Shown: in pieces, positions 1 through 10,727 of the stretch
Numbering within the stretch: position 1 is the first letter of the stretch
Layout: each line of letters starts with the position of its first letter
Assembly (NCBI GenBank): GCA_002261195.1
Contig: MVBO01000001.1
Location: 570,051-634,050 of the forward strand
Length of the DNA: 64,000 nt
Origin: Bifiguratus adelaidae
Lineage: Eukaryota > Mucoromycota > Endogonomycetes > Endogonales
Direction of reading: 5' to 3'
Notes under the pieces: generated by a model
Seen by the model: the letters and a program-made list of their open reading frames with translations, nothing else
Databases searched by the model: none
Told to the model about the DNA's origin: nothing
Translations under genes and position numbers: made by a program

Positions 1-1690
1 TATACCTCGACACAGAAACCTGTGTTGGGATCTCGATATAAGGTCTCATTGATGGGGTCGTGCTTGACAATTTTCAGCACCGGATTGGCAAGCCTATGGG
101 TACAATGAGCCGCCGAGTCACGACATGCTTTCACCGCGACATACCTTATCAATGGACCTCTGTGGAAGAAGCAACCAGCTCCATCAGGACCAAAATTGCG
201 TTGCTTCAAATATGTGTTGCCTAGAGAATCCACACGTTTAGCGGAAGAATCGGTCGAGAAGAGATATACGCACCCTCCGTGCTACCGTAAAACTCAATGA
301 TGATGGGTATACCAAATCGCTCTCTGAATTTCTCCCAGATATCGGCGCGCATACCGTTGCCCCATACGAATCGCACCCGGTGCTTTCTATCCCATTCGCT
401 TGGTGGCGTATTGAGGAGGTATCGACAGGTTTCGCCAATGTATTGGAACGAGGTGGCACCCGTCAATGAACATTCCTGGAATGTCTTGGAAGCACTGAAT
501 TTTGACGACAAGACAAAAGGTATACCGGCTCCGGTACTTGGGAGCATGCCAACTATAAGGGCGGCGCTATGATATAGTGGGAGGGCGCAATACCAGCGAT
601 CCCCGGGCAGAAAATCCTCACGATGCTTGCCACCAAAGAAGGATGACCAAGCGGCACGGACAGGGATGCCCACGGCTTTGGGTAGGCCAGTGGTACCAGA
701 GGTATATATGAGGCATTGTACGGAGGTGATCGTAACGCTGCCGCTTTGGTAAGCTTCATCGGACCGACCTGTGGCTGGCAAATCATCCAGCCAAGTCCAC
801 GATGCTTGGTCCACCGGAGACTTTTCGCTCTCTACCCGGTCGTCCAACCCTCTGACAGCAAGGACATGGAAAATTCGGTCTTCATCCTCGAAAACTTCCT
901 TGTGCACTCCCTGGATGGCTCTGATCTGCTCTGGCGTAGCAATCACCACGCGTGCAGTAGAGATCCTGATGGAGTGAGCCAGGGTGGCACCCGTCTGAGA
1001 CGAATTGAGGAGACCAGCAGTGACACCGATCTTGGCACAAGCCCAGAATAAAAAGTACATTTGTGGGCTGTTGGGAGCAAAGAGACCAAGCACATCTAGC
1101 AACGTCTGCGGGTGAGCACACGAGGCCAAACATGGCGCGTTCCTTACCTCCTTCTTTCAGCCCAAGCTCAACAAGCCAGTCCGCCTATTGTACGGTTTAG
1201 GTCATCAGTACGGTGTCCAAACATCACAAGGCTCTATGCGAGCTACAACTTACGAGCTTTCCGACGACTTGCCGACAAAAGAAATGGATACCGTCAGCTC
1301 AAACGCTCACTATCAAAGGATTGGCGATCACTCACCTTGATCAACCTCGGCGAACGTCCATTTGCGCATATACATGTCATATCCACTGTTCATCTTGGAC
1401 GAGTCCACAAAGACAAAGCCGTCCTCATCGGGCTTTTGCTTGACCCTCTCCGCGAGTCCAGAATACAAGCTGGCATTCTTGACGGTTCGAAGAGGCGCGA
1501 AACTAGACATACGCGTGAGATAAATGCATCAACATCAAAATCATCCATTTACATACTCTTTCATCACCTCGTTCATCAATCGCCGAGCCGCGAGAAGGGT
1601 ATCAAGGTCTCGGGATAGATACAACTTAGAGTCGATATACATGCCACCCAGAACGAGTACGGCAATCTTTGCCAGTAGACTCGTGGACAT
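1..1690 (-). CDS. FAT1: FAT1-like very-long-chain acyl-CoA synthetase / fatty acid transporter (3' end outside window)
   Basis: This gene encodes an AMP-forming enzyme of the FAT1/SLC27 family, which activates long and very long fatty acids to CoA esters and helps import them. The sequence shows a hydrophobic N-terminal segment, the AMP-binding signature [11 protein letters not shown], the CALPLYHS motif and [10 protein letters not shown] read six exons on the minus strand: 1690-1556, 1502-1336, a 14-nt microexon 1267-1254, 1184-1148, 1095-274 and 220 to the window edge. Each junction keeps frame; for example the last one rebuilds STEGN. The start at 1690 was chosen because the membrane segment follows at once. 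The C-terminal part, including the rest of the adenylation domain, lies outside. The gene is divergent from the ubiquitin hydrolase at 2183 and close to an acyl-CoA oxidase, which fits fatty acid degradation. Confidence 0.85.
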
Positions 1691-2182
1691 GATGGTATTG
1701 AGTGTCGGCAAGAGAAGAGGTGAGCTTGAGAACGTGGAGTTGAACCCATTTCACACCATAGGTAAGCCGTTTCTTCTATAAAGGGTAATTATCGGTATAA
1801 CGTTTGACCGAGACCAATGTGGGGAAAAGTGGACTTAGTGCTGCATTCTCATGGCATGTTAGCATACAAGTTTGTCTATTCATGCATGCTGCCATGCGAA
1901 AGGGGAATTTTGACATCGTTTGAGTCGACATGGGACGTTTATAGGTGTGAAACCACCGACAATTCATTTAGTCAATTCAATTGCGCTCCCCAAAGCTTAG
2001 CAGTAGACATTGCTCTTGCTGGAGAACATCCATGCCAATACACACCATGGATGCATGTCCTTGTCCATGACCAATCACCTAACCGTTGCTCCCATCTTGC
2101 CCTTCTACCAAAATAAGCCAATTTGTCGTGTGCGTGACCGCGTCTTTTTACCTTGCGTCTGTACTGCAGGAACGAGTGAACG
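1691..2182. promoter_or_regulatory. Shared 5' region of the divergent FAT1-like and UCH genes
   Basis: About 490 bp lie between two divergent start codons. The open frames here are short, run on both strands and show no recognisable protein, so I read this as two 5' UTRs and promoters. No specific motif is claimed. Confidence 0.5.
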
Positions 2183-3242
2183 ATGGCAAACGACGTACCT
2201 GTTGAGAAAGCTGGCCTACGATGGCTGCCGCTGGAGGCCAACCCAGAGGTAAGCAATTTTCCCTACTTTTGGTTGGTGTGTGGGTCATTGACTCTCCTTT
2301 GGCCATTTTTAGGTCATGAATGAGGTAAGCTTCGCTCCGATGACATGCGCAAGAATGGCGCATACCTGCAGTGTTCTGGTACTTAAACAGAGGTGAAAGT
2401 TCATGTACAATTTGGGAATGTCCAAGGAGTATGCGTTTACCGATGTCTATGGTATGTTTGCCTGGAGCCAATACTCACGCAGCCACTCACATGTGATTTC
2501 GCTTCACAGGTTTTGATCCAACTTTGCTTGCAATGGTGCCACAACCTGTGCTAGCCATCATCCTCTGCTTTCCTGTTACCCCAGCCTACGAAAAATACCG
2601 CCTTAATGAGGAAGCGCACATCACGCAATTTGAACAGAATGTGTGTCCAGACATTATTTTTTACAAACAGACAATCAGCAATGCTTGTGGAACAATAGCA
2701 TTGTTACAAGCTGTTTCCAACAACGAGATCGTCATTAGTAAGTGGAAAGCTATTACATCGTGCTGGCTGTTGCTGAACATCCGCAGAAACAGGCACTCCT
2801 CTGGCTACATTGGTGGAGAAAGCGCAGCCCATGTCAGCGGATGAACGTGCCGAATTATTGGAATCAGATACTACACTTGCGCAAGCACATCAAGCATCCG
2901 CTTCCACCGGTCAAACAGCGGTATGTAACGTAATTTGTCTGCTGGCTCGAGACATTGACTGGCTCTTTAGGCTCCTGATATTAATGCAGATGTCAATCTT
3001 CACTTTGTTTGCTTTATTGTCAAGGAAAATCATCTCTACGAATTAGACGGTAGAAAGCCTTTCCCCATCAATCATGGTAAATGCACTGATCTCCTCTCCG
3101 TAAGTTGGCATGTTTGTAGTATACTGGCATTTGCTCATTGCTCATCTATGCATAGGGCGGAGTGAAGCTTGTTCAGCAATTCATGGCAAGAGATCCGGAT
3201 AATGTACAGTTCAACCTTATTGCTCTCACGAAGGCTGAATAA
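2183..3242 (+). CDS. YUH1: Ubiquitin C-terminal hydrolase, UCHL3/YUH1 type
   Basis: This is a peptidase family C12 enzyme that removes small adducts from the C terminus of ubiquitin and processes precursors. The exons I read are 2183-2248, a 12-nt microexon 2313-2324, 2400-2451, 2510-2737, 2793-2920, 2971-3099 and 3156-3242. They give a protein of about 230 residues, normal for the family. The active-site set is visible: the oxyanion Gln in FYKQTISNACGT, the nucleophile Cys in the same motif, His in VNLHFVCF and Asp in ELDGRKPFPINHG. The exon ending at 3099 uses the donor GTAAGT rather than an earlier GTAAAT, because only this keeps the family's insert before the C-terminal helix. It sits between two fatty-acid genes without an obvious functional link. 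Confidence 0.92.
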
Positions 3243-3522
3243 AATTTGGCTAGATTGTTGCTCCCTGTACTTCACTCTTCTTGCCGAATCATTACATGAC
3301 TTGTCAAAACGACAACAGTGTCTAATATACTTTGGTGTAAATAGAACCATTGACATGCCATGGCATTGCTTCACATCACTGGTGCCTCTCTGATGATCCC
3401 ATCCACGAGAACAATGGTTACCGTTACAAAGCCAGACGCGAATTCACTGACATTACCTAATCGAGAAACGGATGTTCGGCCTACCGTGAGAGCAGTCGGT
3501 TTGTTTCTTGTCCTTCATCAGA

Positions 3523-5824
3523 ATGCCTTACGATCAGAAAGTGGATATACAAGCTGAAAGAGCCTATTCTGTTGAGAAGGGCCTCCAGACGACGCTGCTT
3601 ACCGAAACCTTCCAAGGCGGAAAAGAAGTATGGGCTCGGAAGCAAGAGATTGCACGTATAGTGGAACAGGAACCTGTCTTTGCTCGGCAAGACCGATACT
3701 TTCTAGGGAGAACAGAGGTAAGGACTTGAAGTAGTGGAGGGAAATTCTACTCACATTTTCGCCAGCGCTTTCAACGTGCTTTGGCTATTAGCAGAAAGTT
3801 TGTGGAGCTTCGGGCGAAGCACAAACTGAACCCCGATGAGGTCGTCATCATGAAGGTAGGGTATCGGACAAAACTACTCGCTCATTGACTCAACGCTTCT
3901 GCCAGAATTACATCGACGAATACTTTCCGGTACATTTGCACGAATCCATGTTCTTGCCAGTATTGATTGGACAAGGATCGGATGAACAGCACAAAAAGTG
4001 GCTCGATGATGCGCTCAACTACCGGATGCTCGGCTGCTATGCGCAAACGGGTGAGTGGAAAGAGGCGGCGGTATGTACCGATGCTCAATTTATGCCTGAT
4101 CTTAGAACTTGGCCACGGATCGAATCTGAGCGGACTGGAGACCACGGCTACGTTGGACAAGACGACAGATGAATGGATCGTTAATACTCCACATGCATCT
4201 GTAAGTGCTGACGGTCAACCTTTTGACAACCTTCTCATCATGAGCCCACAGAGTGGCAAGTATTGGATTGGGTCACTGGGTTGCGTTGCCAATGTGGCAG
4301 CAGTCCAAGCCAAATTGATCATCGACGGCAAGGATTATGGCACACACCCCTTCTTGGTCCCCATCCGAGACAAGGAAACGCATCAAACGCTACCTGGCGT
4401 CGAGATCATGGACATTGGACCCAAAGTAGGCGCGAATGCAATGGACAATGGATACATGCTGTTGAAGCAAGTGCGCATCCCACGAACAAATATGCTGATG
4501 CGTTACGCTCGTGTGTCTCGGGAAGGCGTCTACTCCAAACCTATCCACAACAAATTGGCCTACGGAGCAATGACCTTGGTGCGCGTACGCATCGTGGAGA
4601 ACGCGGCCAATGCGCTCTCGCGAGCTGTGACCATCGGCACTCGCTACTGCGCCGTGCGACGCCAAGGTGGCGGCCAAGGCGCATCCGGGGAGCTTGCGGT
4701 GCTTGATTATCCCAGTGTACAATATCGTATCTTCACCATGATGGCGGCTGCCTATGCTAGGTCTTTAACTGGACGAGCCATGATGGCTTCTTACAACGCA
4801 TTGATGGAAGATCTTCGAAAGGGCGACACGTCAAAGCTGGCCGACGTGCATGCTTACTCCTCCGGTCTCAAGAGTTTCACGAGTACGCTGGCTGCGGATG
4901 GTATCGAAGACATCCGGAAATGCTTGGGAGGTCATGGCTATAGCATGTTTTCTGGCATCCCTGACTATTATCGTACCTATCTCCCTAGCAACACTTATGA
5001 GGGCGAAAACTGGTTATTGACCGTAAGTGGCAGATGCACAACAATCATGACCAGGGCCACTAATCATCATATAGCAACAAACCGCTCGTTACTTGCTCAA
5101 AATGTACAATGATGCCATAAGGTCGAGCGACCCTGCATCTCAACTTTCAGAGACGACACAGTATCTGTTGCAACTCGTCAATCCAAGTCAATTCGCGCAT
5201 CAGAGATGTTCTGCCCAATCCATGCAAGATTTACTCAATCCCACCGTGCAACTCACCATCCTTGGTCACCGTGCCGCCAGTCTTGTTGCAGAATTAGCCC
5301 AGCTCAAGACTGACAATGTCAGTTGGTCAGAGCTCAATATCGACACCTACAGGGTATCCAGGGCCCATTGCCAATTTATCATTGCCTTCAATTTCATCAA
5401 CTATCTCGATGACAAGGAAATGCGACATGCCTTCAATAATGTCACAGCACAGGTACTGAAGCAGCTGTGCGATCTCTTTGTTCTCTTCATGATTGAGAAA
5501 GACCTGGGCGATCATTTAGAAACAGGCTACCTCACGTCCACCCACGCGAAATGGGTCCGTCAAGGTGTCAAGTCCCTCCTCAAGCTTATTCGCCCCCACG
5601 CAGTATCCCTCGTCGATGCCTTTGGATGGCCAGACTTTCTTCTCAACTCAGCGCTGGGCAGCTATGATGGTGATGCTTACAAGCGCCTTATTTCCTGGGC
5701 CAAAACAGAACCCCTCAACCAACAAGGCATAGGCCGTGACGCGGTAGGAGTGGTACAAGGCTATCACGAGTACATTCGCCCCATTCTAAAGGGAGAATTG
5801 GGCCAATACACATCCAAGCTCTAA
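3523..5824 (+). CDS. POX1: Peroxisomal acyl-CoA oxidase
   Basis: The enzyme catalyses the first, FAD-dependent step of peroxisomal beta-oxidation, making trans-2-enoyl-CoA and hydrogen peroxide. Exons: 3523-3717, 3766-3855, 3906-4050, 4106-4200, 4252-5022 and 5075-5824. Family landmarks are TELGHGSN in the flavin region, CLGGHGYS and the catalytic Glu region TYEGENW followed by QQTARYLLK. The protein ends in SKL, a classic type 1 peroxisomal targeting signal. The start at 3523 is the first in-frame ATG of the exon that matches the family. An upstream ATG at 3414 opens a short frame that cannot be joined in phase, so an extra 5' exon or a uORF remains possible. FAT1-like and PXMP4 genes nearby fit a peroxisomal theme. 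Confidence 0.93.
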
Positions 5825-5944
5825 ACAGAACACCTCGGTTGTTCGGCATTGGGTGTCCCCAAAAAGGAAAGTGTGGGGGAAGTGCCGTGCGAAATTTGCC
5901 ACTCGAATGATGCAAAAGAGGAGTGAGAAATTTTTGATCACACG

Positions 5945-5970
5945 TCTCTCTCTCTCTCATTCTCTCTCTC
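5945..5970. repeat. CT-rich simple tract before an F-box gene
   Basis: Two runs of alternating CT interrupted by one AT lie about 30 bp upstream of the ATG at 5998. Pyrimidine tracts of this kind are common just before fungal start codons; a role in transcription start choice is inference. Confidence 0.6.
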
Positions 5971-5997
5971 ATATACCACACGCCTCCTGCATATTCA

Positions 5998-7569
5998 ATG
6001 CCCATAGTCCCAGTGGAGGTACATCAATTGATCCTTGACCTTTTGTACTCCCAACGAGATTATACTAGTCTCTCACGCTATGCGCGAGTTTGTCGCACGA
6101 TTTCTCCCTATGCTCTGCGGCGACTCTACCGTCGGGTCGAGTTGACTTCTCCACGTGCGCTCTCTCGTTTCTTGTACAATCTACAGCCTGCAGCTCATGC
6201 ACGCATGTATACCAATGCAGCGAATGTCAAAGTGTTGGACATGGGGGGGTACACCTATGTGGGAGGAGGAAGAACGGATGCGATGTTGCACAAGGACATG
6301 ACTTCTGCCAGTCTACTCTTGCTGCTTAGCTGGTGTCGACAACTGCAAGTCTTTGTGGCGGGCGAATCCCTGGATGGCTTGTTGAACGCAGACGTGATTC
6401 GGGGCATTTTCTCATTACCTCATCTTGTGGCGGTAGATTTTTTTGGATGTTCTTCTGCAGCATTTACAAAAGGGTTTGAATCGATCGCTTCAGACTTGGA
6501 TAAGGTGCGTGAAGACGAGGGGAAGGATGATGCTGGACAGCGAGCCAATGGAGAGCAGGCACTCCTGAGGTGGGATCATTTCGATGATGCGCGGCAAGAT
6601 TGTGTCAGTCCACCCTGCTCACCGATTTCGGAGCAAGCGCTCGATGTGGTGGCATCCACTGCCTCTGGCACCTCCACCGCCGTCAAATCAGTGCCACTCA
6701 CTCACCTACCCTTCACCCTGGTTCGCGTCAGCTTGCACAACTGCCCAACCATTGCCATCAACGCCTCCCTTGTACCCTTCCTTCGTTCTCTCTCGCCAAA
6801 GATGACTCATCTCGACCTGTCGAGCTCCAAGATATTCTCCTCATCACTCCAACACATACCAACTGCGGAACTCACACACCTCAACCTTGCCAAAACACGG
6901 GCTTTAACCTGCTCCGCCGTCATACAATTTCTCTCACAGTGTCCCAAGCTCGAATACCTCAACCTATCCGCGGACGTGCGCATGGGAGGTTCAGGCTATT
7001 GTCACGATTGCCTGTTGGCCATGCTCGAACATTGTCCTTCGGTGGGCACGACGCTCAAGACCCTTGATCTCAGCGGATCTCTCAATATGACCGATGAGTT
7101 TCTGCACGCGCTCGCGTCCCGATGCGGCAACTCTGGTGTGCTCACCTCGCTGAGCATTGCCCATGCGCCATTCATCACCGTTCGCAGCGGTCTCTTGCCA
7201 TTCCTTTCCACTCCCGTTGGCCAGGCATTACAATATCTTGACGTCACCGGTGTTCACTGTCTCAAACATAGGGGCATGGATTGGGAAGAGTTACTACGTA
7301 CCGTCAATACCCGGTTTACCTCAGATACCATCGATTCACCCGCAAGGATTCGCATCGAACTGTCCAAGGACATCTGGACCTGGATACCGGATGCCAGCAC
7401 GACTCAGGATAAGGGGCCTCTTAGGGGCTGGATCAAGAACGAAACAGGACGACGATGCTCCATCGTGTCCACCAGAGGCAACGGCGAGCCGTTGCACACC
7501 AAGAAACTGGACGTGGCATTGACGGGCAACTTGTCGCCCATGTTAAAATATTATAGTTTTGCTGTTTAA
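5998..7569 (+). CDS. F-box / leucine-rich-repeat-like protein
   Basis: This is an intronless frame of 523 codons. The first 45 residues (VPVEVHQLILDLLYSQRD then CRTISPYALRRLYRRVEL) look like a fungal F-box-like helix set. The centre and C-terminal half hold irregular leucine-rich repeats of the LTHLDLSSSKIF, LTHLNLAKT, LEYLNLSAD and LKTLDLSG kind. Such proteins usually act as substrate receptors of SCF ubiquitin ligases, with the F-box binding Skp1; that role is inferred from family only. Residues 160-220 form an acidic and Ser-rich loop that is probably disordered. The lack of introns is unusual among these neighbours. The 3' end faces the HAD phosphatase gene only 45 bp away. Confidence 0.8.
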   Translation: MPIVPVEVHQLILDLLYSQRDYTSLSRYARVCRTISPYALRRLYRRVELTSPRALSRFLYNLQPAAHARMYTNAANVKVLDMGGYTYVGGGRTDAMLHKDMTSASLLLLLSWCRQLQVFVAGESLDGLLNADVIRGIFSLPHLVAVDFFGCSSAAFTKGFESIASDLDKVREDEGKDDAGQRANGEQALLRWDHFDDARQDCVSPPCSPISEQALDVVASTASGTSTAVKSVPLTHLPFTLVRVSLHNCPTIAINASLVPFLRSLSPKMTHLDLSSSKIFSSSLQHIPTAELTHLNLAKTRALTCSAVIQFLSQCPKLEYLNLSADVRMGGSGYCHDCLLAMLEHCPSVGTTLKTLDLSGSLNMTDEFLHALASRCGNSGVLTSLSIAHAPFITVRSGLLPFLSTPVGQALQYLDVTGVHCLKHRGMDWEELLRTVNTRFTSDTIDSPARIRIELSKDIWTWIPDASTTQDKGPLRGWIKNETGRRCSIVSTRGNGEPLHTKKLDVALTGNLSPMLKYYSFAV

Positions 7570-7614
7570 AATGTACCAATGTAACATAGTGCACTTCTGG
7601 ATACTTTCGTAACA

Positions 7615-8304
7615 TCACACTTGTACTTCTTTCACTGGCTCCTTTAATATAAGCAATTGAAGCGCATCTCCCTCCTCTTGCACATCCAGATAGGTCATGT
7701 CCTTGACGACCACGTCCGCTCCCGCTTCTCGTAGCTCCTGCTCCTTTACCGCCGTCAATAGCCCCACCACGCGCATCCCCGCCGCTTTTCCCGCTTGGAC
7801 ACCAGCAACGGCATCTTCAAACACGATGCAGTCTTGTGGAGGCACACCGAGCTTTTCCGCCGCCAACAGGTAAGAATCAGGGGCCGGTTTTCCTTGTTTC
7901 ACCGCTCCATAGGTGACAAAGACCTCAGGTAACTTCACGCCTAGATGCGCCAGCCGGTTCTTGGCCAGTAGATAGCCACCGGACGTATTGATACCCCATC
8001 GACCAAACGGTGTCTTGTTCAAGACATTGAGGACCCCCGCAATGATCGTGATACCCTCCACGTCATCAGCGACACTATCCTCATAATGTTTGGCGAGTTC
8101 AGGTGTTGCTTTATGAGGTACATGATCCCGGAGGATGTCGAGGGTCGTACGGCCATGCGAGGATGCGTAAACGTGATGTGGATCTAGACCTTCGGCTTGC
8201 GCAAAAGCATACCAAAACTTCTTGATCATGGGAGACGTATCCATCAGTGTCCCATCCAGATCGAAAATGAAAGCTTTGGCCGAGAGAACGGTGTGAACTG
8301 CCAT
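7615..8304 (-). CDS. HAD-superfamily phosphatase, glycerol-3-phosphatase / DOG type
   Basis: This 229-residue single-exon protein matches the yeast GPP1/GPP2 and DOG1/DOG2 type of HAD hydrolase. Motif I is FIFDLDGTLMD, with the nucleophile Asp15 and acid-base Asp17. Motif II is the Thr of INTSGG, motif III a Lys in KQGKPAPD, and motif IV DCIVFEDAVAGVQAGKAAGM. The substrate is therefore a small phosphorylated metabolite, most likely glycerol-3-phosphate or a sugar phosphate; the sequence alone does not decide. It lies 100 bp downstream of the FAD oxidoreductase on the same strand and converges on the F-box gene. Confidence 0.88.
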   Translation of the reverse strand: MAVHTVLSAKAFIFDLDGTLMDTSPMIKKFWYAFAQAEGLDPHHVYASSHGRTTLDILRDHVPHKATPELAKHYEDSVADDVEGITIIAGVLNVLNKTPFGRWGINTSGGYLLAKNRLAHLGVKLPEVFVTYGAVKQGKPAPDSYLLAAEKLGVPPQDCIVFEDAVAGVQAGKAAGMRVVGLLTAVKEQELREAGADVVVKDMTYLDVQEEGDALQLLILKEPVKEVQV

Positions 8305-8404
8305 GAAGGGTATGAGAGGAGTGAGCGATAAGTGAGAGAGAAAGGTTATCGGATCCTCGGCAAAGTCACCCGATAATCTCGCACAGATGGATTACCATTT
8401 ATGG

Positions 8405-10476
8405 TTAAAGTTGCCCTTCCTTGCGTCCCGCGTCAAAGCCGACCAGACCTTGCTGGACAGCCTCAGGAGTAAAGGCGGAAGCATACCAAGGTACATGCAA
8501 CGCCTTGTTGAAATAGCCATCTACCCATTGAGCCACGATTTCGGCCATACCTGGACCGTTCATGACGCCAAACCCGCTCCAGGCGCCGCACACAAAGACG
8601 CCTGGCAAGAGGCGGTCTTGTTGATCGTTCACGGGACCCAAGAGCGGGAGATTACGCGGCGTTTTGCAATAGTAGCCTGCCTTGACTTGAATCAAGGAGG
8701 AGTAGAGTTCTAGCGGCATTTCCGATTGCTTGGCGAGAGGAATGGGTTCGTTTTCGATGGAAGGACCTTCGGCATTATGCCACCGAAGATCTGCAGACAT
8801 CTGTCCAGCGTTGGCACCGGAAACGGTCAAGATCTTGCTTGTGGCACTCTTGGGGAGCTTGAGGGTAGAGGACAACTTTAAACGGCCGTTTAGGGTTGCG
8901 TAACGTTCGAGAGAGGGTATCATGGCCATGAGACCTCGAAGAACGATAGGTCCATATAATGGCGTCTTGTAAATGGGGTATGGCGGTGACACCAGAGTGG
9001 TGTATGCCGAATTGTAAGTCCAAATGCCGGCAAACATTCTATAAGCAATGTTAAGCTAGGACATGAGCATCTGATGGATTGTAATACGTACCTCTGGTTG
9101 TGACAGCCCATCCTCGCAGCTTCACGCTCACTAAGAGGGCGGCAGTGCAACCCATCGCCAATCTCAGACTCGAGATAATTCCAATGTCCACTGGTACCAT
9201 CCGGCAGTGGCTTTTTGATCACTTCACGTTCCTCGGCGGTCAATGGGATCGTCAGAGGATCAGACCAGACGGTGAATGGACCAGGGTAAGCCGGTATTAA
9301 TCCGTGGGAATCCGCAATGATGGCCTTCAAAGCGGATCAGTACGCCACCAACGGATTTATTAATATCTTACCTTTGCTTGAGGCTCATTCATCACCGGAA
9401 ACACGACATTGAATAGCCTTGCTACTTCAGCAAGCCTTGGACCCGGTGCCAGAATGATAGCAGCGGTCCGGACCGTCAACCTTTGCTTCTTATCGGCGCG
9501 ATATAGGGCCAAGAATTGGATCTATCGCAATGTGGTTTCAACGTCCGCTGAGTTTGATTAGTGGCTTGCCTAACCTTGCCCTCATTATCCATGGACGCAT
9601 GCTTCAGTTCGGTATTGCGCCAAATTTGCACATTCGGAAACCGCTCAACCTCATACTCGAGGAACTCCCCTATATCCGCTTTAGGGAGGCCGACGCTACT
9701 TATACTTTGACTTACCCAAACCTTCGGCATCCAGATATCCGGCTTTTCTCACGTGCATCATCACACAAGCCTCAGGACTAATGGCTTCAGGCATCAACTG
9801 TCGAATGACTTGCACATCATCAATGATATCTACGCCGTCCGTGAAATCGTTGTATGTGGTGTAAGGGAATGGATCTGTAGAGGGTGAACACGGTCTTGGA
9901 CCCTTTGCCTCCAGGGTTCGGCCATTATACCGGAGTGCGCCTGAACAGGTCAACTGATGACATGATACGTTACGCTCGACTTACCCGCCCCTCGAGAGCA
10001 TGCAGCGACGGCATTCTGCCAATAGGTCTCGATAGTCTCTTTCCACTTACTGAAAAAGACATATCCACACGGATTGAAATCAAAGGGTTTCTGTACCTCG
10101 GCACTTCTCGCAGCGAAAGAAGCGAGCAAGCCAATGGATCGATTGGCCAACGCAATCATGGCATCATTGTTTGGAAAGTAATTGCGGAATCCACCTACAA
10201 TATTTGAGCGATATCCTTCGGGAGACGTGACGGCTTACCTGTGCTCGCCGAACTGGTTTCCTTCATCACACTTTCTCGTCGTTCAATGATAAGGATGCGC
10301 CGATTCTTGGTACCCGCTTGTCGCAATAACGCGTAGGCCGTATTGAGTCCAGCTAGACCGGCACCCACAACCACGATGTCAAAGTCCGCGGTTGAGGTGT
10401 CTGCTTTGGGAGCCGAGGTCTGCCCGAGAGACAAGGCATGTTGGATGTGGTCAAGGCGTCGTTGTGTGGCCCCCAT
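8405..10476 (-). CDS. FAD-dependent oxidoreductase, DAO (glycine/D-amino acid oxidase) family
   Basis: The first exon (10476-10239) carries the dinucleotide-binding fold DIVVVGAGLAGLNTAYALL, followed by an acidic patch in IIERRE. The second starts TGGFRNYFPNNDAMIALANRS, typical of DAO-family flavoenzymes. Later exons around 9953-9696, 9680-9590 and 9330-9060 continue the fold, and the last one (about 9037-8405) contains PRNLPLLGPV and GVFVCGAWSGFGVMNGPGMAE, the C-terminal FAD-contacting motif. Known members oxidise amines or amino acids with oxygen; the substrate here is unknown. There are at least six exons and the middle junctions were not all fixed. A N-terminal stretch of about 35 residues precedes the fold, without a clear targeting signal. 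Confidence 0.82.
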
Positions 10477-10727
10477 TGGTGGCAAGTAATAAGGAGGTGT
10501 GTCTTACATGGGCGCAGCTTTATAAGGGCTTAGACGCGAGTAACGTGGCCATATCCGCATGATCGGCCTGGGTACGCTTGTCTGTAAAGTCGGAGACGCC
10601 CTCCTCCTATGGGAAAGAAGCTATGGAATTACCATCTATGGCAATGTCGTTGCCTTCCATTGTCTGGTATGAGTTCACTGGCAATAGATCCGGTTACCCG
10701 GCGTTATATATTCACGATCTCATAACC

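Noticed and set aside
3414..3521. Upstream ATG and short frame before the acyl-CoA oxidase
   Set aside because: The only short intron available (36 nt) leads to a stop after joining; kept as possible uORF only.
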